From Episyrphus balteatus (taxonomy: Eukaryota; Arthropoda; Insecta; Diptera; Syrphidae): a stretch of DNA of 64,000 nt. The notes beneath the pieces are model-generated. The model searched no databases. It worked only from the letters and a program-made list of their open reading frames with translations, and was not told the DNA's origin. Numbering within the stretch: the stretch's first letter is position 1; every line of letters begins with the position of its first letter. Where the stretch lies: assembly GCF_945859705.1 (NCBI RefSeq), contig NC_079137.1, forward strand, positions 69,338,277 through 69,402,276. Direction: 5' to 3'. A program made the translations under genes and the position numbers. Shown here one piece after another: positions 22,476-33,890 of this stretch.

Positions 22476-25400
22476 GACGACAAAAGTCGACGACAAAAGT
22501 CGACGACAAAAGTCGACGACAAAAGTCGACGACAAAAGTCGGTGACAAAAGTCGACGACAAAAGTCGACGACAAAAGTCGACGACAAAAGTCGGTGACAA
22601 AAGTCGACGACAAAAGTCGACGACAAAAGTCGACGACAAAAGTCGACGACAAAAGTCGGTGACAAAAGTCGGTGACAAAAGTCGACGACAAAAGTCGACG
22701 ACAAAAGTCGGTGACAAAAGTCGGTGACAAAAGTCGACGACAAAAGTCGGTGACAAAAGTTGACGACAAAAGTCGACGACAAAAGTCGACGACAAAATTC
22801 GACGACAAAAGTCGACGACAAAAGTCGACGACAAAAGTCGACGACAAAAGTCGGTGACAAAAGTCGGTGACAAAAGTGGGTGACAAAAGTCGACGACAAA
22901 AGTCGACGACAAAAGTCGACGACAAAAGTCGACGACAAAAGTCGGTGACAAAAGTCGGTGACAAAAGTCGGTGACAAAAGTCGACGACAAAAGTCGACGA
23001 CAAAAGTCGGTGACAAAAGTCGGTGACAAAAGTAGACGACAAAAGTCGGTGACAAAAGTCGGTGACAAAAGTCGACGACAAAAGTCGGTGACAAAAGTCA
23101 TCGACAAAAGTCGACGACAAAAGTCGACGACAAAAGTCGACGACAAAAGTCGACGACAAAAGTCGGTGACAAAAGTCGGTGACAAAAGTCGACGACAAAA
23201 GTCGGTGACAAAAGTCGACGACAAAAGTCGACGACAAAAGTCGACGACAAAAGTCGACGACAAAAGTCGACGACAAAAGTCGACGACAAAAGTCGACGAC
23301 AAAAGTCGGTGACAAAAGTCGGTGACAAAAGTCGACGACAAAAGTCGGTGACAAAAGTCATCGACAAAAGTCGACGACAAAAGTCGACGACAAAAGTCGA
23401 CGACAAAAGTCGACGACAAAAGTCGACGACAAAAGTCGACGACAAAAGTCGGTGACAAAAGTCGGTGACAAAAGTCGGTGACAAAAGTCGGTGACAAAAG
23501 TCGACGACAAAAGTCGACGACAAAAGTCGGTGACAAAAGTCGGTGACAAAAGTCGACGACAAAAGTCGACGACAAAAGTCGACGACAAAAGTCGACGACA
23601 AAAGTCGACGACAAAAGTCGACGACAAAAGTCGGTGACAAAAGTCGGTGACAAAAGTCGGTGACAAAAGTCGACGACAAAAGTCGACGACAAAAGTCGAC
23701 GACAAAAGTCGGTGACAAAAGTCGGTGACAAAAGTCGACGACAAAAGTCGGTGACAAAAGTCGGTGACAAAAGTAGACGACAAAAGTCGAAGACAAAAGT
23801 CAACGACAAAAGTCGACGACAAAAGTCGGTGACAAAAGTCGGTGACAAAAGTCGACGACAAAAGTCGGTGACAAAAGTCGGTGACAAAAGTCGACGACAA
23901 AAGTCGACGACAAAAGTCGACGACAAAAGTCGACGACAAAAGTCGACGACAAAAGTCGACGACAAAAGTCGGTGACAAAAGTCGGTGACAAAAGTCGGTG
24001 ACAAAAGTCGGTGACAAAAGTCGGTGACAAAAGTCGGTGACAAAAGTCGGTGACAAAAGTCGACGACAAAAGTCGACGACAAAAGTCGACGACAAAAGTC
24101 GGTGACAAAAGTCGGTGACAAAAGTCGACGACAAAAGTCGACGACAAAAGTCGACGACAAAAGTCGACGACAAAAGTCGACGACAAAAGTCGGTGACAAA
24201 AGTCGGTGACAAAAGTCGACGACAAAAGTCGGTGACAAAAGTCGGTGACAAAAGTCGACGACAAAAGTCGGTGACAAAAGTCATCGACAAAAGTCGACGA
24301 CAAAAGTCGACGACAAAAGTCGACGACAAAAGTCGACGACAAAAGTCGGTGACAAAAGTCGGTGACAAAAGTCGACGACAAAAGTCGGTGACAAAAGTCG
24401 GTGACAAAAGTCGACGACAAAAGTCGACGACAAAAGTCGACGACAAAAGTCGACGACAAAAGTCGACGACAAAAGTCGACGACAAAAGTCGACGACAAAA
24501 GTCGGTGACAAAAGTCGGTGACAAAAGTCGGTGACAAAAGTCGGTGACAAAAGTCGGTGACAAAAGTCGGTGACAAAAGTCGGTGACAAAAGTCGACGAC
24601 AAAAGTCGACGACAAAAGTCGGTGACAAAAGTCGGTGACAAAAGTCGGTGACAAAAGTCGACGACAAAAGTCGACGACAAAAGTCGGTGACAAAAGTCAT
24701 CGACAAAAGTCGACGACAAAAGTCGACGACAAAAGTCGACGACAAAAGTCGACGACAAAAGTCGGTGACAAAAGTCGACGACAAAAGTCGGTGACAAAAG
24801 TCGGTGACAAAAGTCGACGACAAAAGTCGACGACAAAAGTCGGTGACAAAAGTCGACGACAAAAGTCGACGACAAAAGTCGACGACAAAAGTCGACGACA
24901 AAAGTCGGTGACAAAAGTCGACGACAAAAGTCGGTGACAAAAGTCGGTGCGACAAAAGTCGACGACAAAAGTCGACGACAAAAGTCGACGACAAAAGTCA
25001 ACGACAAAAGTCGACGACAAAAGTCGGTGACAAAAGTCGGTGACAAAAGTCGGTGACAAAAGTCGGTGACAAAAGTCTTCGACAAAAGTCGACGACAAAA
25101 GTCGGTGACAAAAGTCTTCGACAAAAGTCGACGACAAAAGTCGGTGACAAAAGTCATCGACAAAAGTCGACGACAAAAGTCGATGACAAAAGTCGATGAC
25201 AAAAGTCGACGACAAAAGTCGAAAACAAAAGTGGACGACAAAAGTGTGTGAAAAAAGTCGGTGACAAAAGTCGGTGACAAAAGTCGACGACAAAAGTCGA
25301 CGACAAAAGTCGACGACAAAAGTCGACGACAAAAGTCGGTGACAAAAGTCGGTGACAAAAGTCGGTGACAAAAGTCGGTGACAAAAGTCGACGACAAAAG

Positions 25401-25938
25401 TCGACGACAAAAGTCGACGACAAAAGTCGACGACAAAAGTCGACGACAAAAGTCGACGACAAAAGTCGACGACAAAAGTCGACGACAAAAGTTTACGACA
25501 AAAGTCGACGACAAAAGTCGACGACAAAAGTCGACGACAAAAGTCGACGACAAAAGTCGGTGACAAAAGTCGGTGACAAAAGTCGGTGACAAAAGTCAGT
25601 GACAAAAGTCGACGACAAAAGTCGACGACAAAAGTCGACGACAAAAGTCGACGACAAAAGTCGACGACAAAAGTCGACGACAAAAGTCGACGACAAAAGT
25701 CGACGACAAAAGTCGACGACAAAAGTCGACGACAAAAGTCGACGACAAAAGTCGACGACAAAAGTCGACGACAAAAGTCGGTGACAAAAGTCGACGACAA
25801 AAGTCGACGACAAAAGTCGACGACAAAAGTCGACGACAAAAGTCGACGACAAAAGTCGACGACAAAAGTCGACGACAAAAGTCGGTGACAGAAGTCGGTG
25901 ACAAAAGTCGTTGACAAAAGTCGTTGACAAAAGTCGGT

Positions 25939-25958
25939 GACAAAAGTCGACTTTTGTC
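25939..25958. repeat. Strand-switch palindrome in satellite
   Basis: A perfect 20-bp palindrome is centred between 25948 and 25949, inside GTC|GAC. To its left units read GTCNNNGACAAAA; to its right the same units are reverse complemented. The order of unit variants on the two sides is not mirror-symmetric, so the junction is not a simple fold-back copy of adjacent sequence. Confidence 0.95.
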
Positions 25959-26770
25959 GTCGACTTTTGTCGTCGACTTTTGTCGTCGACTTTTGTCACC
26001 GACTTTTGTCACCGACTTTTGTCGTCGACTTTTGTCGTCGACTTTTGTCGTCGACTTTTGTCACCGACTTTTGTCGTCGACTTTTGTCGTCGGCTTTTGT
26101 CGTCGACTTTTGTCGTCGACTTTTGTCGAAGACTTTTGTCGTCGACTTTTGTCGTCGACTTTTGTCGTCGGCTTTTGTCGTCGACTTTTGTCGTCGACTT
26201 TTGTCGAAGACTTTTGTCACCGACTTTTGTCGTCGACTTTTGTCGAAGACTTTTGTCGTCGACTTTTGTCGTCGACTTTTGTCGTCGACTTTTGTCGTCG
26301 TCTATTGTCGTCGACTTTTGTCGTCGACTTTTGTCGTCAACTTTTGTCGAAGACTTTTGTCACCGACTTTTGTCACCGACTTTTGTCACCGACTTGTCAC
26401 CGACTTTTGTCACCGACTTTTGTCACCGAATTTGTCGTCGACTTTTGTCACCGACTTTTGTCGTCGACTTTTGTCGTCGACTTTTGTCGTCGACTTTTGT
26501 CGTCGACTTTTGTCGTCGACTTTTGTCGTCGACTTTTGTCACCGACTTTTGTCACCGACTTTTGTCGTCGACTTTTGTCGTCGACTTTTGTCGTCGACTT
26601 TTGTCGTCGACTTTTGTCTTCGACTTTTGTCGTCGACTTTTGTCGAAGACTTTTGTCACCGACTTTTGTCACCGACTTTTGTCGTCGACTTTTGTCGTCG
26701 ACTTTTGTCGTCGATTTAAATCGTCGACTTAAATCGTCGACTTAAATCGTCGACTTTAGTCGCGATTATC
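25949..26770 (-). repeat. 13-bp satellite array, inverted block (~62 units)
   Basis: Units read TTTTGTCNNNGAC on the plus strand. Variants include GTCGAAGAC (inverse of the TTC unit) and GTCGTCGGC. A 78-bp (6-unit) block is duplicated: GTCGTCGGC at 26086 and 26164, GTCGAAGAC at 26125 and 26203. Two length losses occur near 26394 (2 bp) and 26430 (1 bp). The right edge drifts to TCGTCGACTTAAA units at 26710-26760 before ending in unrelated DNA. Confidence 0.95.
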
Positions 26771-27614
26771 CCCTCGACATCGCGAACAGCGCCGAGAAAA
26801 AGGAAGAAGAAGATTAAAAGTTTTCCTTTAAAAATAATCACTCTATATTTCCTAATAAAACTTGCATTCTTCAACTCAAAGAGCTAATGTTCTTGCATAA
26901 AACTAATCATTCCATCAAATCAACTAAATAACTGCATCATCAGTCAACTCTGTGTGCACCGTTTTCGACATTATCATTGCTCTTCCATACGACAATCTAT
27001 GTGCTAAATCAGAACCAGGAGTCTTCATTTTTTCTGTTTGTGTCTATTGCACTTTTTATAAGGATTGTTCATTTTCAATGTTTAACACGAGCATACAAGA
27101 ATAACAAAAAAAAACACCCATCTACCATAACATCATAGAGAAGAAGCAGAAACAGCTTCTTTCTTCCGCAACAAACGGCATGTCACCCAGAGCAGGGCAG
27201 AGCAGAGAGTACGTGCCAAATCACAGAAATGTCACTCAGAAACACGACACCAGCAGAGAATGACATAAGGAATTGCAAATATATGACAAACTAAAATTAA
27301 AACAAACAAAAATAGAAAGAGAAGAAAAAAAACTACCACCACGCAAGAAGGACGAACAAAAAAATGAAATAAAGAAATATTTACAAGCAAAAAGGAAAGT
27401 AGCAGAACAGAGAGCTTAGTATCAAATCAACATCTAAGTTGCGTCTTTGCTTTGACAATGACGTTTCGTTCTTAGTTTTTTTTTTTTTAACAGTGCTTCA
27501 AACGAGCAAAAGCAAACTATTCGCATGGAAAAGCGAAAAAGGATCTCCTTTTTGCTAGCAAACTAGCAAAGATATTGGCTTGTGACATTGTTGGCGTTGG
27601 CGTTACGGTGCACG
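26771..27614. other. Spacer, no gene recognised
   Basis: Sequence is AT-rich and single-copy-looking. No convincing gene or repeat. Confidence 0.5.
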
Positions 27615-30190
27615 GTTGTCCAAAATGACTTATCTCGTTGCAAAAATCATAACTTTTGAACGGATTGAGTTAGCGGTACAATTTTTTTTTTTATTTGAAG
27701 GACATTTCTAGGGCTGTTATACCAATGAATTTCAATAAAATTATTTCACAGGGTGTTTCGGAATCATCGGCCAAAAACAGATTTTCTTTAAAAAAAAAGT
27801 TTAAATTAAAATTTGTATGCCATTTTGTAGAAATCACTAATACACATTTAAAAACAAAATTTCAAAAAAATACAATGTCCCGTTTTCGAAAATTTTATTT
27901 TTCAAAAAAAAATTTCAAAAATTTTTTAAAAATCCAAAATTTATTTTTTTTTAAATTTTATTTTTGGCTTATATTTGAGTTATACAGGGTGTCCCAAAAG
28001 TAATGGATCAAACGAAGTATGCTGATTGGGGATCTTAAGGGCTCTCAGAATTTGGTAACTTGTTCATCCCAAATCCTTACGGTTTTCGATTTAATGCAAT
28101 TCTTGTGAAATTTCGAAAAATCCCTACTTTGCAACAGTATTTTGCTTCCTGCGCCCACTATTGATTTTTGTTTTTTTAAATTCTTTTACAAAAACATTGC
28201 CAAATAATTAGGAACAATTAATTAATCAAAATATTTTTTATTCCATACGCCATTTCGATGCAAATTAACTAACAGTTTCAAGTTTTATAAAAAATCAGTT
28301 TCTTACTTTTTTTTGAGAGCAACACCGTTAAAAAAATTTGTACGGTATAAGAATGGTTTATTATTTTAAAAAGTTGCCCTGTTATTGTAGTTTTCAAAAA
28401 AGTATAAAAGTTACCAAAGTTGCTGTTAGATCGCAAAATATTACAATTTGAATTCAACAAAACAGGGTTTTTCAGAACAAAAAACAACCAAAAATAAACA
28501 CATTTTCTCGAACTGTTATTTGTTTATTTTTCTTTGAACAAAAGCCTCTATTTTTGTTTGTTTTTTTGCTCTGAAAAACCCTGTTTTGTTGAATTCAAAT
28601 TGTAATATTTTGAGATCTAACTGCAACTTTGGTAACTTTTATACTTTTTTGAAAACTACAATAACAGGGCAACTTTTTAAAATAATAAACCATTCTTATA
28701 CCGTACAAATTTTTTTAACGGTGTTGCTCTAAAAAAAAAGTAAGAAACTGATTTTTTATAAAACTTGAAACTGTTAGTTAATTTGCATCGAAATGGCGTA
28801 TGGAATAAAAAATATTTTGATTAATTAATTGTTCCTAATTATTTGGCAATGTTTTTGTAAAAGAATTTAAAAAAAACAAAAATCAATAGTGGGCGCAGGA
28901 AGCAAAATACTGTTGCAAAGTAGGGATTTTTCGAAATTTCACAAGAATTGCATTAAATCGAAAACCGTAAGGATTTGGGATGAATAAGTTACCAAATTCT
29001 GAGAGCCCTTAAGATCCCCAATCAGCATACTTCGTTTGATCCATTACTTTTGGGACACCCTGTATAAGTGCTTCTTCACAAAAAGTTTCGTTGAAATCGA
29101 ATAAGCCGTTTCGGAGAATATCGGATTTGAAAAAAAACGGTTTTATGGCAGGTACCGTAAAAAATCCATTCGGTTCCATGCATTAAGCCGAATAGGGTAT
29201 GTGTACCAATCAATTGTTGATCGAAAATAAAAATATTTAGCTGCGCATGCTTGCGCACTGCCGAGATTTTGTACTTTGAAAAAAAATGAAGGCAGAAGGA
29301 ACAGATTTTCTTTAAAAAAAATGTTTAAATTAAAATTGGTATGCCATTTTGTAGAAATCACTAATCCACATCTAAAAACAAAATTTCAAAAAAATAAAAT
29401 GTCCCGTTTTCGAAAATTTTATTTTTCAAAAAAAAATTTCAAAATTTTTTTAAAAATCCAAAAATTATTTTTTTTGAAATTTTATTTTTGGCCTATATTT
29501 GAGTTATATAAGTGCTTCTTCAAAATAAGTTTCGTTGAAATCGAATAAGCCGTTTCGGAGAATATCGGATTTAAAAAAAACCGTTCTATGGCAGGTACCG
29601 TTAATAATGATTTTCCAAAAAAATTTTTTTCATTAGAAGATAGACCTTGTTTTCAAACTTACATTTGAATTTTTTAAACAAAATCGTTGGAGCCGTTTTT
29701 GAGCAATTACAGCTTTACTGAAATTGGTGTATGACAAGTACCGTTATTTTTGGCCCAAAAAAATTAATTCCAAAAACCCCTCTGGAGGGTCTCCAAAAAA
29801 TGCTACATACCAAATTTGAAGTCAATCGGTCCATCCGTTTAGGCTGTAGATCCTTATACAGACAGACAGACAGACGGACTTCCGGGACCAACTTTTTTGG
29901 CATTCTCTATAATCGTAATATCATGGAAAAGTGTAATCTGAACTTTTTTTAGATGTGAATTAGTGATTTCTACAAAATGGCATACCAATTTTAATTTAAA
30001 TATTTTTTTTTTTAAGAAAATCGGTTTTCGGCCGATGATTCCTAAACACCCTGTAAAACAATTTTCTTGAAATTCATTGGTGTAACAGCCCTGGAAATTT
30101 CCTTCAAATTAAAAAAAAAACTGTACCGCTACCTCAATCCGTTCAAAAGTTATGATTTTTGCAACGAGATAAGTCATTTTGGACAACAGT
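27615..30190. mobile_element. R1 composite element with inverted ends
   Basis: The left end reads GTTGTCCAAAATGACTTATC at about 27615 and is repeated in inverse near 30165-30186. Inverse similarity continues inward for roughly 230 bp, through the CAGGGTGTTTCGGAATCATC and CATTTTGTAGAAATCACTAA words. Inside, the segment beginning CAGATTTTCTTTAAA occurs at 27778 and 29302. After removing the 1,079-bp foldback and its TA, these are about 443 bp apart, a direct duplication. A CAGACAGACAGACGGACTTC tract lies near 29863. No transposase is present. Confidence 0.75.
27985..29063. mobile_element. Foldback element, CAGGGTGTCCC ends, 1,079 bp
   Basis: Two near-identical arms of about 512-515 bp (27985-28496 and 28549-29063) are inverted around a loop of about 50 bp. 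The ends are CAGGGTGTCCCAAAAG. The uninterrupted paralogue of the insertion site is present at about 29503-29525 (GAGTTATATAAGTGCTTCTT). Comparing it with the two flanks gives an exact TA duplication, as for Tc1/mariner-type transposition. No protein is encoded. If transcribed it would form a long hairpin RNA. Confidence 0.92.
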
Positions 30191-31079
30191 GCGGTGGTCG
30201 GGTTAACATATACAAAACAGCAGCGCCACCATAGCCACCAAAGACGAAACACTAACGTCAGATTGAAGAAGCAGCAGTGTCAATTTGTTGAACGAATGTA
30301 TGATGGCAGCTACAAAACAAGTACAACAACAAAATCAACTGCTGCTATATCATTTTGTTTGGTCCTGGGTTCTTGGCTCTTCTTGGTGGTGGAGCATCCG
30401 TTTTGTTTTTTTCTTTTGTGGAGAAGGAGGATGTCCCAACATATGAGTGTGCATATTGAATAAACATAAAATGTTAATTTCTGCATTCATAATGTCCAAT
30501 TCTGTTTGAAGACGACAACGACGATGTCTCGTTGTTCTTTGCGGAAGCTGCCAGTACAACACCCAGCAGGACCCTCTTTCTCTCCTTCTACAGTTGACAT
30601 CTACTCCTTGTTCGTTGTCGATTAAAATTATTAAAATGAAAAGAGACGAGAATGAAAATGACATGTTGTTGGGGATTACTAGCGAAGTGATTTGTCTTGT
30701 GTTTTTGAAAGTTATGGGAGGTTGCTTTAGCTTTTTGTTTCTCTTATACATAGATATGTACGTGGCATTATTCATGTTAGGTTTTAATGTTTTGAGTTGT
30801 CTTTAGGGATTTTAGCTTTGATTTTCTTGTTAAAAAAGATTTTTGATTTTTTTTATTTCTGTGAAAGACATATTGTCGAATACATTTAGAAAGCATTATA
30901 CGAGTTTAATACAATGACCTTTCAAAAATGATGTCAAAGAAGTGATGTAATAGATTAAATACTCAATTTTTTTATTTCCCTCATTTGCTCTCTGGGAGAA
31001 GATGGAGTGGTCCAACAATCAGTGAATTAGTGCTTCGAATCCACTTTGATATAGTTACATAAACTTTAACAGAGAAAAT
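30191..31079. other. Spacer, no gene recognised
   Basis: Mixed-composition single-copy-looking DNA. Frames at 30179-30463 (plus) and 30350-30775 (minus, 141 codons) overlap antisense and have no domain that I recognise, so neither is called. Confidence 0.5.
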
Positions 31080-32700
31080 TCTTCATAAGTGTTCTATAGC
31101 TTCGTTAAGGCTTCTGTAAGATTTTTTTTGATCGCGGAAGATAAAAAAGTAAAAACTAACTGTTCTTCCAGTTCTTCCACATTTTTGGAGTCGAAGTTCC
31201 AAAATGTTTTTTTTTAAGAACAAGACTTTTTCCCATCTTATAACAATTTGCAAATGTCTTAAAAGAAGCAATAACTTGCAATAAATCAATACTTGTAGTC
31301 TTAAAGGACAAAAAGAAGTATTTGGGGATCAAAGACTTGAAAGTATAAGGAGTTGTAGAGTCTAAGATACTTAATAAAATTTAAAGAGAATATTTTCTCT
31401 AATTGTTCTTTAGCTTCGGTAAAGCTTCTTTAAGAATGTTTTTAATATGGAAGAAAAATCCGAAAAGAAACTATTCTCTTACATTTCGGAGCTGAAGTTC
31501 CAAAAAGTTTCTTGAGGAACAAAGATTTTATCATCTCAACACATAGAATAGAAGAATATAGAAGAACTTAGTTGTCATTTTCTCGAGGTAGTTAAGTTAA
31601 TAAATTTTTTGCACGTTTTTTTTTATTCAAAAATCGAAGTGAACCATTAAGTTTTTTCAACTTAGTCTTAAAAAATCTAATTGATGACTTTTTAGAGAAA
31701 TTGCTTTGATGGAAGGCTTTAAGAAGCACTATAGAAGCAATAAATTGTAAGAAATCAATGCTTGTAGCCTTGAAGAAGCTAAATAAGGGACGTAGACTTT
31801 AAAAATTCATGAAGTCTCAAGAAGTTTCTTGAAGAACAAAAATTTGATCATTTCAAAATACTTTGCAAATATTCTAGTTTTTAACAAATTTTATAGAAGA
31901 ACTTTTTATGTAAAACTTTTTAAGGAAATTAGGAATTTTTCTTAAAATATTTTAAACAACCAAAATGAACCATTGAATCATTTTATATAATAATTCTTTA
32001 AAAAAAAATCAAGACTTGATTGAAATTGCTGTTGTAGAATAGTTTTTAGAAGTATTAAAGAAGCAAGAACTTGCGAGAAATCAATATTTGAAGCCTTAAA
32101 GAAGTAATCTGGGTATTACTTAGACGTTAAGAAATTAAAAAGTCCCAGAAAGTGTTTGGATGAACAACAATTTGATCATCTTAAATTAATTTTAATAGTA
32201 GTAATATTTCTTATAGAAATTTCTTATAGAAATACTCCATCGGTTAAACATCGAAAAGATATTAGAAATTTTTTGTAAATTTTTCTAAAAAATCGATGTG
32301 TTTCAGGAAGTTTTTTTTGTTAGTTTTCAAAAAACCATGTTCATGAGTTTTTTGAGGAATTGCTTGTAAAAATTGTTATTAGAAGCATTAAAGAAGCAAA
32401 AACTTGCAAAAATGTATTGTCTTAAAGAAACAATCGGATATGGCCGATCAAAGCTTGGATTCTAGTCTAGAGTCTAATTTATTTTTTCAACTATTTAACT
32501 TTGTTGAAGTTTAAGAAAAAAAAGTTCTTTAATTGTAGTTTAGCTTCGGTAATGCTTTTATAAGAATTTTTTGAGTGTGGAAGAATTTTTGAAGCATTTT
32601 AGAAGCAAAACGTAGCCTTAAAGACCAAACGTAGTATAGTGGATCATAGAATTTAATGTAGGAGTATCTTCTTTTTCTTCTGAAAACTTTCAGGTTCTTT
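31080..32700 (+). repeat. Diverged tandem array, ~320-bp unit
   Basis: Several landmarks recur at a similar step. TTTGATCATNTCAAA-like words lie at about 31529, 31850 and 32171 (321 bp each). TAGCTTCGGTAA lies at about 31411 and 32541, with a relative at 31097. GCAANAACTTGCNANAAATC lies at about 31268, 32068 and 32394, with a variant at 31737. The copies are heavily diverged, and I estimate about five. No coding capacity is visible. Confidence 0.75.
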
Positions 32701-33359
32701 TGAACTTTTTATAAATTTATATGAAAAACTGCATTTATTTCAGCTTTGTCTCTTTTTCGAGCCTAGATGGAATTCGTCTGAATCAATTAATATTTCTTCC
32801 CCAAAGTATTGATATTGTGACTTAATTAAGACTGAATATTAAAGGATTGAAGTTTTTTTTTGTTTCATTTGGTATTTACAATAATTTACTCATACATAAG
32901 CACAAGTTATTTATATAAATGAAATTATTTACATTAATGAATTCCCCCCTTATTTCCGGGATATATGCAAATCGGTATAGTATACAAAAAATTTATATTT
33001 AAAATTCTTTTCAGGAGGCACATCATGAAGCGCCCGTATGGTGTTGTATGGGGAAAAAACACATATACATAAATTTGAGGGGGAGACATTGTAAAGATAT
33101 AATATAAGCCCATTATGTGATTTATGTATACTTCAGACAGAGCCTCTGGTATTTGTTGGTACTTTTTATTCATTTGATATACTTATTCGATTATCATTTT
33201 TTTATATAGCATCTGATGAAGAAATTGATGAATTACTCTTGTCATTATGATGATGATGATGATGAAAGTTAAGTAAAGAAAAGAATAATTTTTTGTTTGT
33301 GTTTCTTTTTTTGTTATTTCTTATTCATTTTTTTTTTACTTAAATTAACTTCAAACATG
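32701..33359. other. Spacer with short (ATG)n tract
   Basis: AT-rich DNA with a trinucleotide run of ATG at 33247-33264. No gene is supported; the minus-strand frame at 32934-33173 has no recognisable features. Confidence 0.5.
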
Positions 33360-33439
33360 AGCGAGGTAGGGGAAAAATTGATACAAAAATTTCAGATCTA
33401 TTTAAAAAAAAAATCCATTACTAACCCCTTGATTAAAAA

Positions 33440-33890
33440 AATGCATTTTTAAACAAATTCCTCTAAATCCATCTAGTGATACCTATATCAAAGGAAAGGT
33501 CTCTTTAAATTCTATTCATGAGTGAATCTTAAAAGTTTCTACGAGGTCTAGTTGCTGAGTTATCTGCAAACAAAGTTATATTTTTTTGATTCTTACAATC
33601 AGAATTTGATATCATTGGAACCAAGCCTCGAAAAAAGTTTTGGTTTATGCCTATGAATTCGTAGTGAAAAGGCCTATCCATTTAGATACAAAAATTACAA
33701 ATCTTATTTTTTAGAATATCGAACAAATCCAAAAGGTTATCATTTCCGCCAAAAAAAAACCAATTTAAAAATTTTCTAAATACATCGAGTGATACATCAA
33801 AAAAAAGGTTTTTTTAAGCTCTTTTAACGAATGAAGGCCAAAAGTATGTATGGTTTCTAGTTGCTGAGTTGTTTGCAAACAAAGTGTTTT
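33440..33890 (+). repeat. Old direct duplication, ~315-bp step
   Basis: The segment with TCTAAATCCATCTAGTGATA ... AGTTGCTGAGTTATCTGCAA (33468-33575) recurs in diverged form as CTAAATACATCGAGTGATAC ... AGTTGCTGAGTTGTTTGCAA (33777-33880). Confidence 0.7.

Larger units (their letters stand above)
16987..25948 (+). repeat. 13-bp satellite array, forward block (~689 units)
   Basis: The unit is GTC-NNN-GAC-AAAA. The commonest NNN are GAC and GGT; minor ones are GAT, GCC, TTC, ATC, GTT and AAC. Sampled landmarks (20770, 22382, 23097, 24696, 24943) all sit at exact multiples of 13 from 16987, so 612 consecutive units contain no net length change. The only slip I find is +2 bp in the unit at 24943-24957. 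TTC units cluster at 17,038-17,520 and near 25,076-25,120, while the centre is almost only GAC and GGT. GC content of the unit is 6/13, well above the surroundings, with one or two CpGs per unit. Nothing suggests translation. Confidence 0.97.

Noticed and set aside
17404..23094. Minus-strand open frame of 1,896 codons with a 13-residue peptide repeat
   Set aside because: It is a direct translation of the 13-bp satellite. Other minus frames are open over the same DNA (for example 17177-19909 and 17502-19766), and there is no non-repeat domain.
16987..25948. CRISPR-like array
   Set aside because: Units are 13 bp with no unique spacers, and the DNA is clearly eukaryotic.
25949..26770. Inverted satellite block as a sequencing fold-back artefact
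   Set aside because: The order of unit variants to the right of the junction does not mirror that to the left, and the right block has its own variants (GTCGTCGGC) and indels. Read support was not available, so this is a provisional rejection.
30350..30775. Minus-strand 141-codon frame
   Set aside because: Overlaps an antisense frame at 30179-30463, has low-complexity stretches and no domain.
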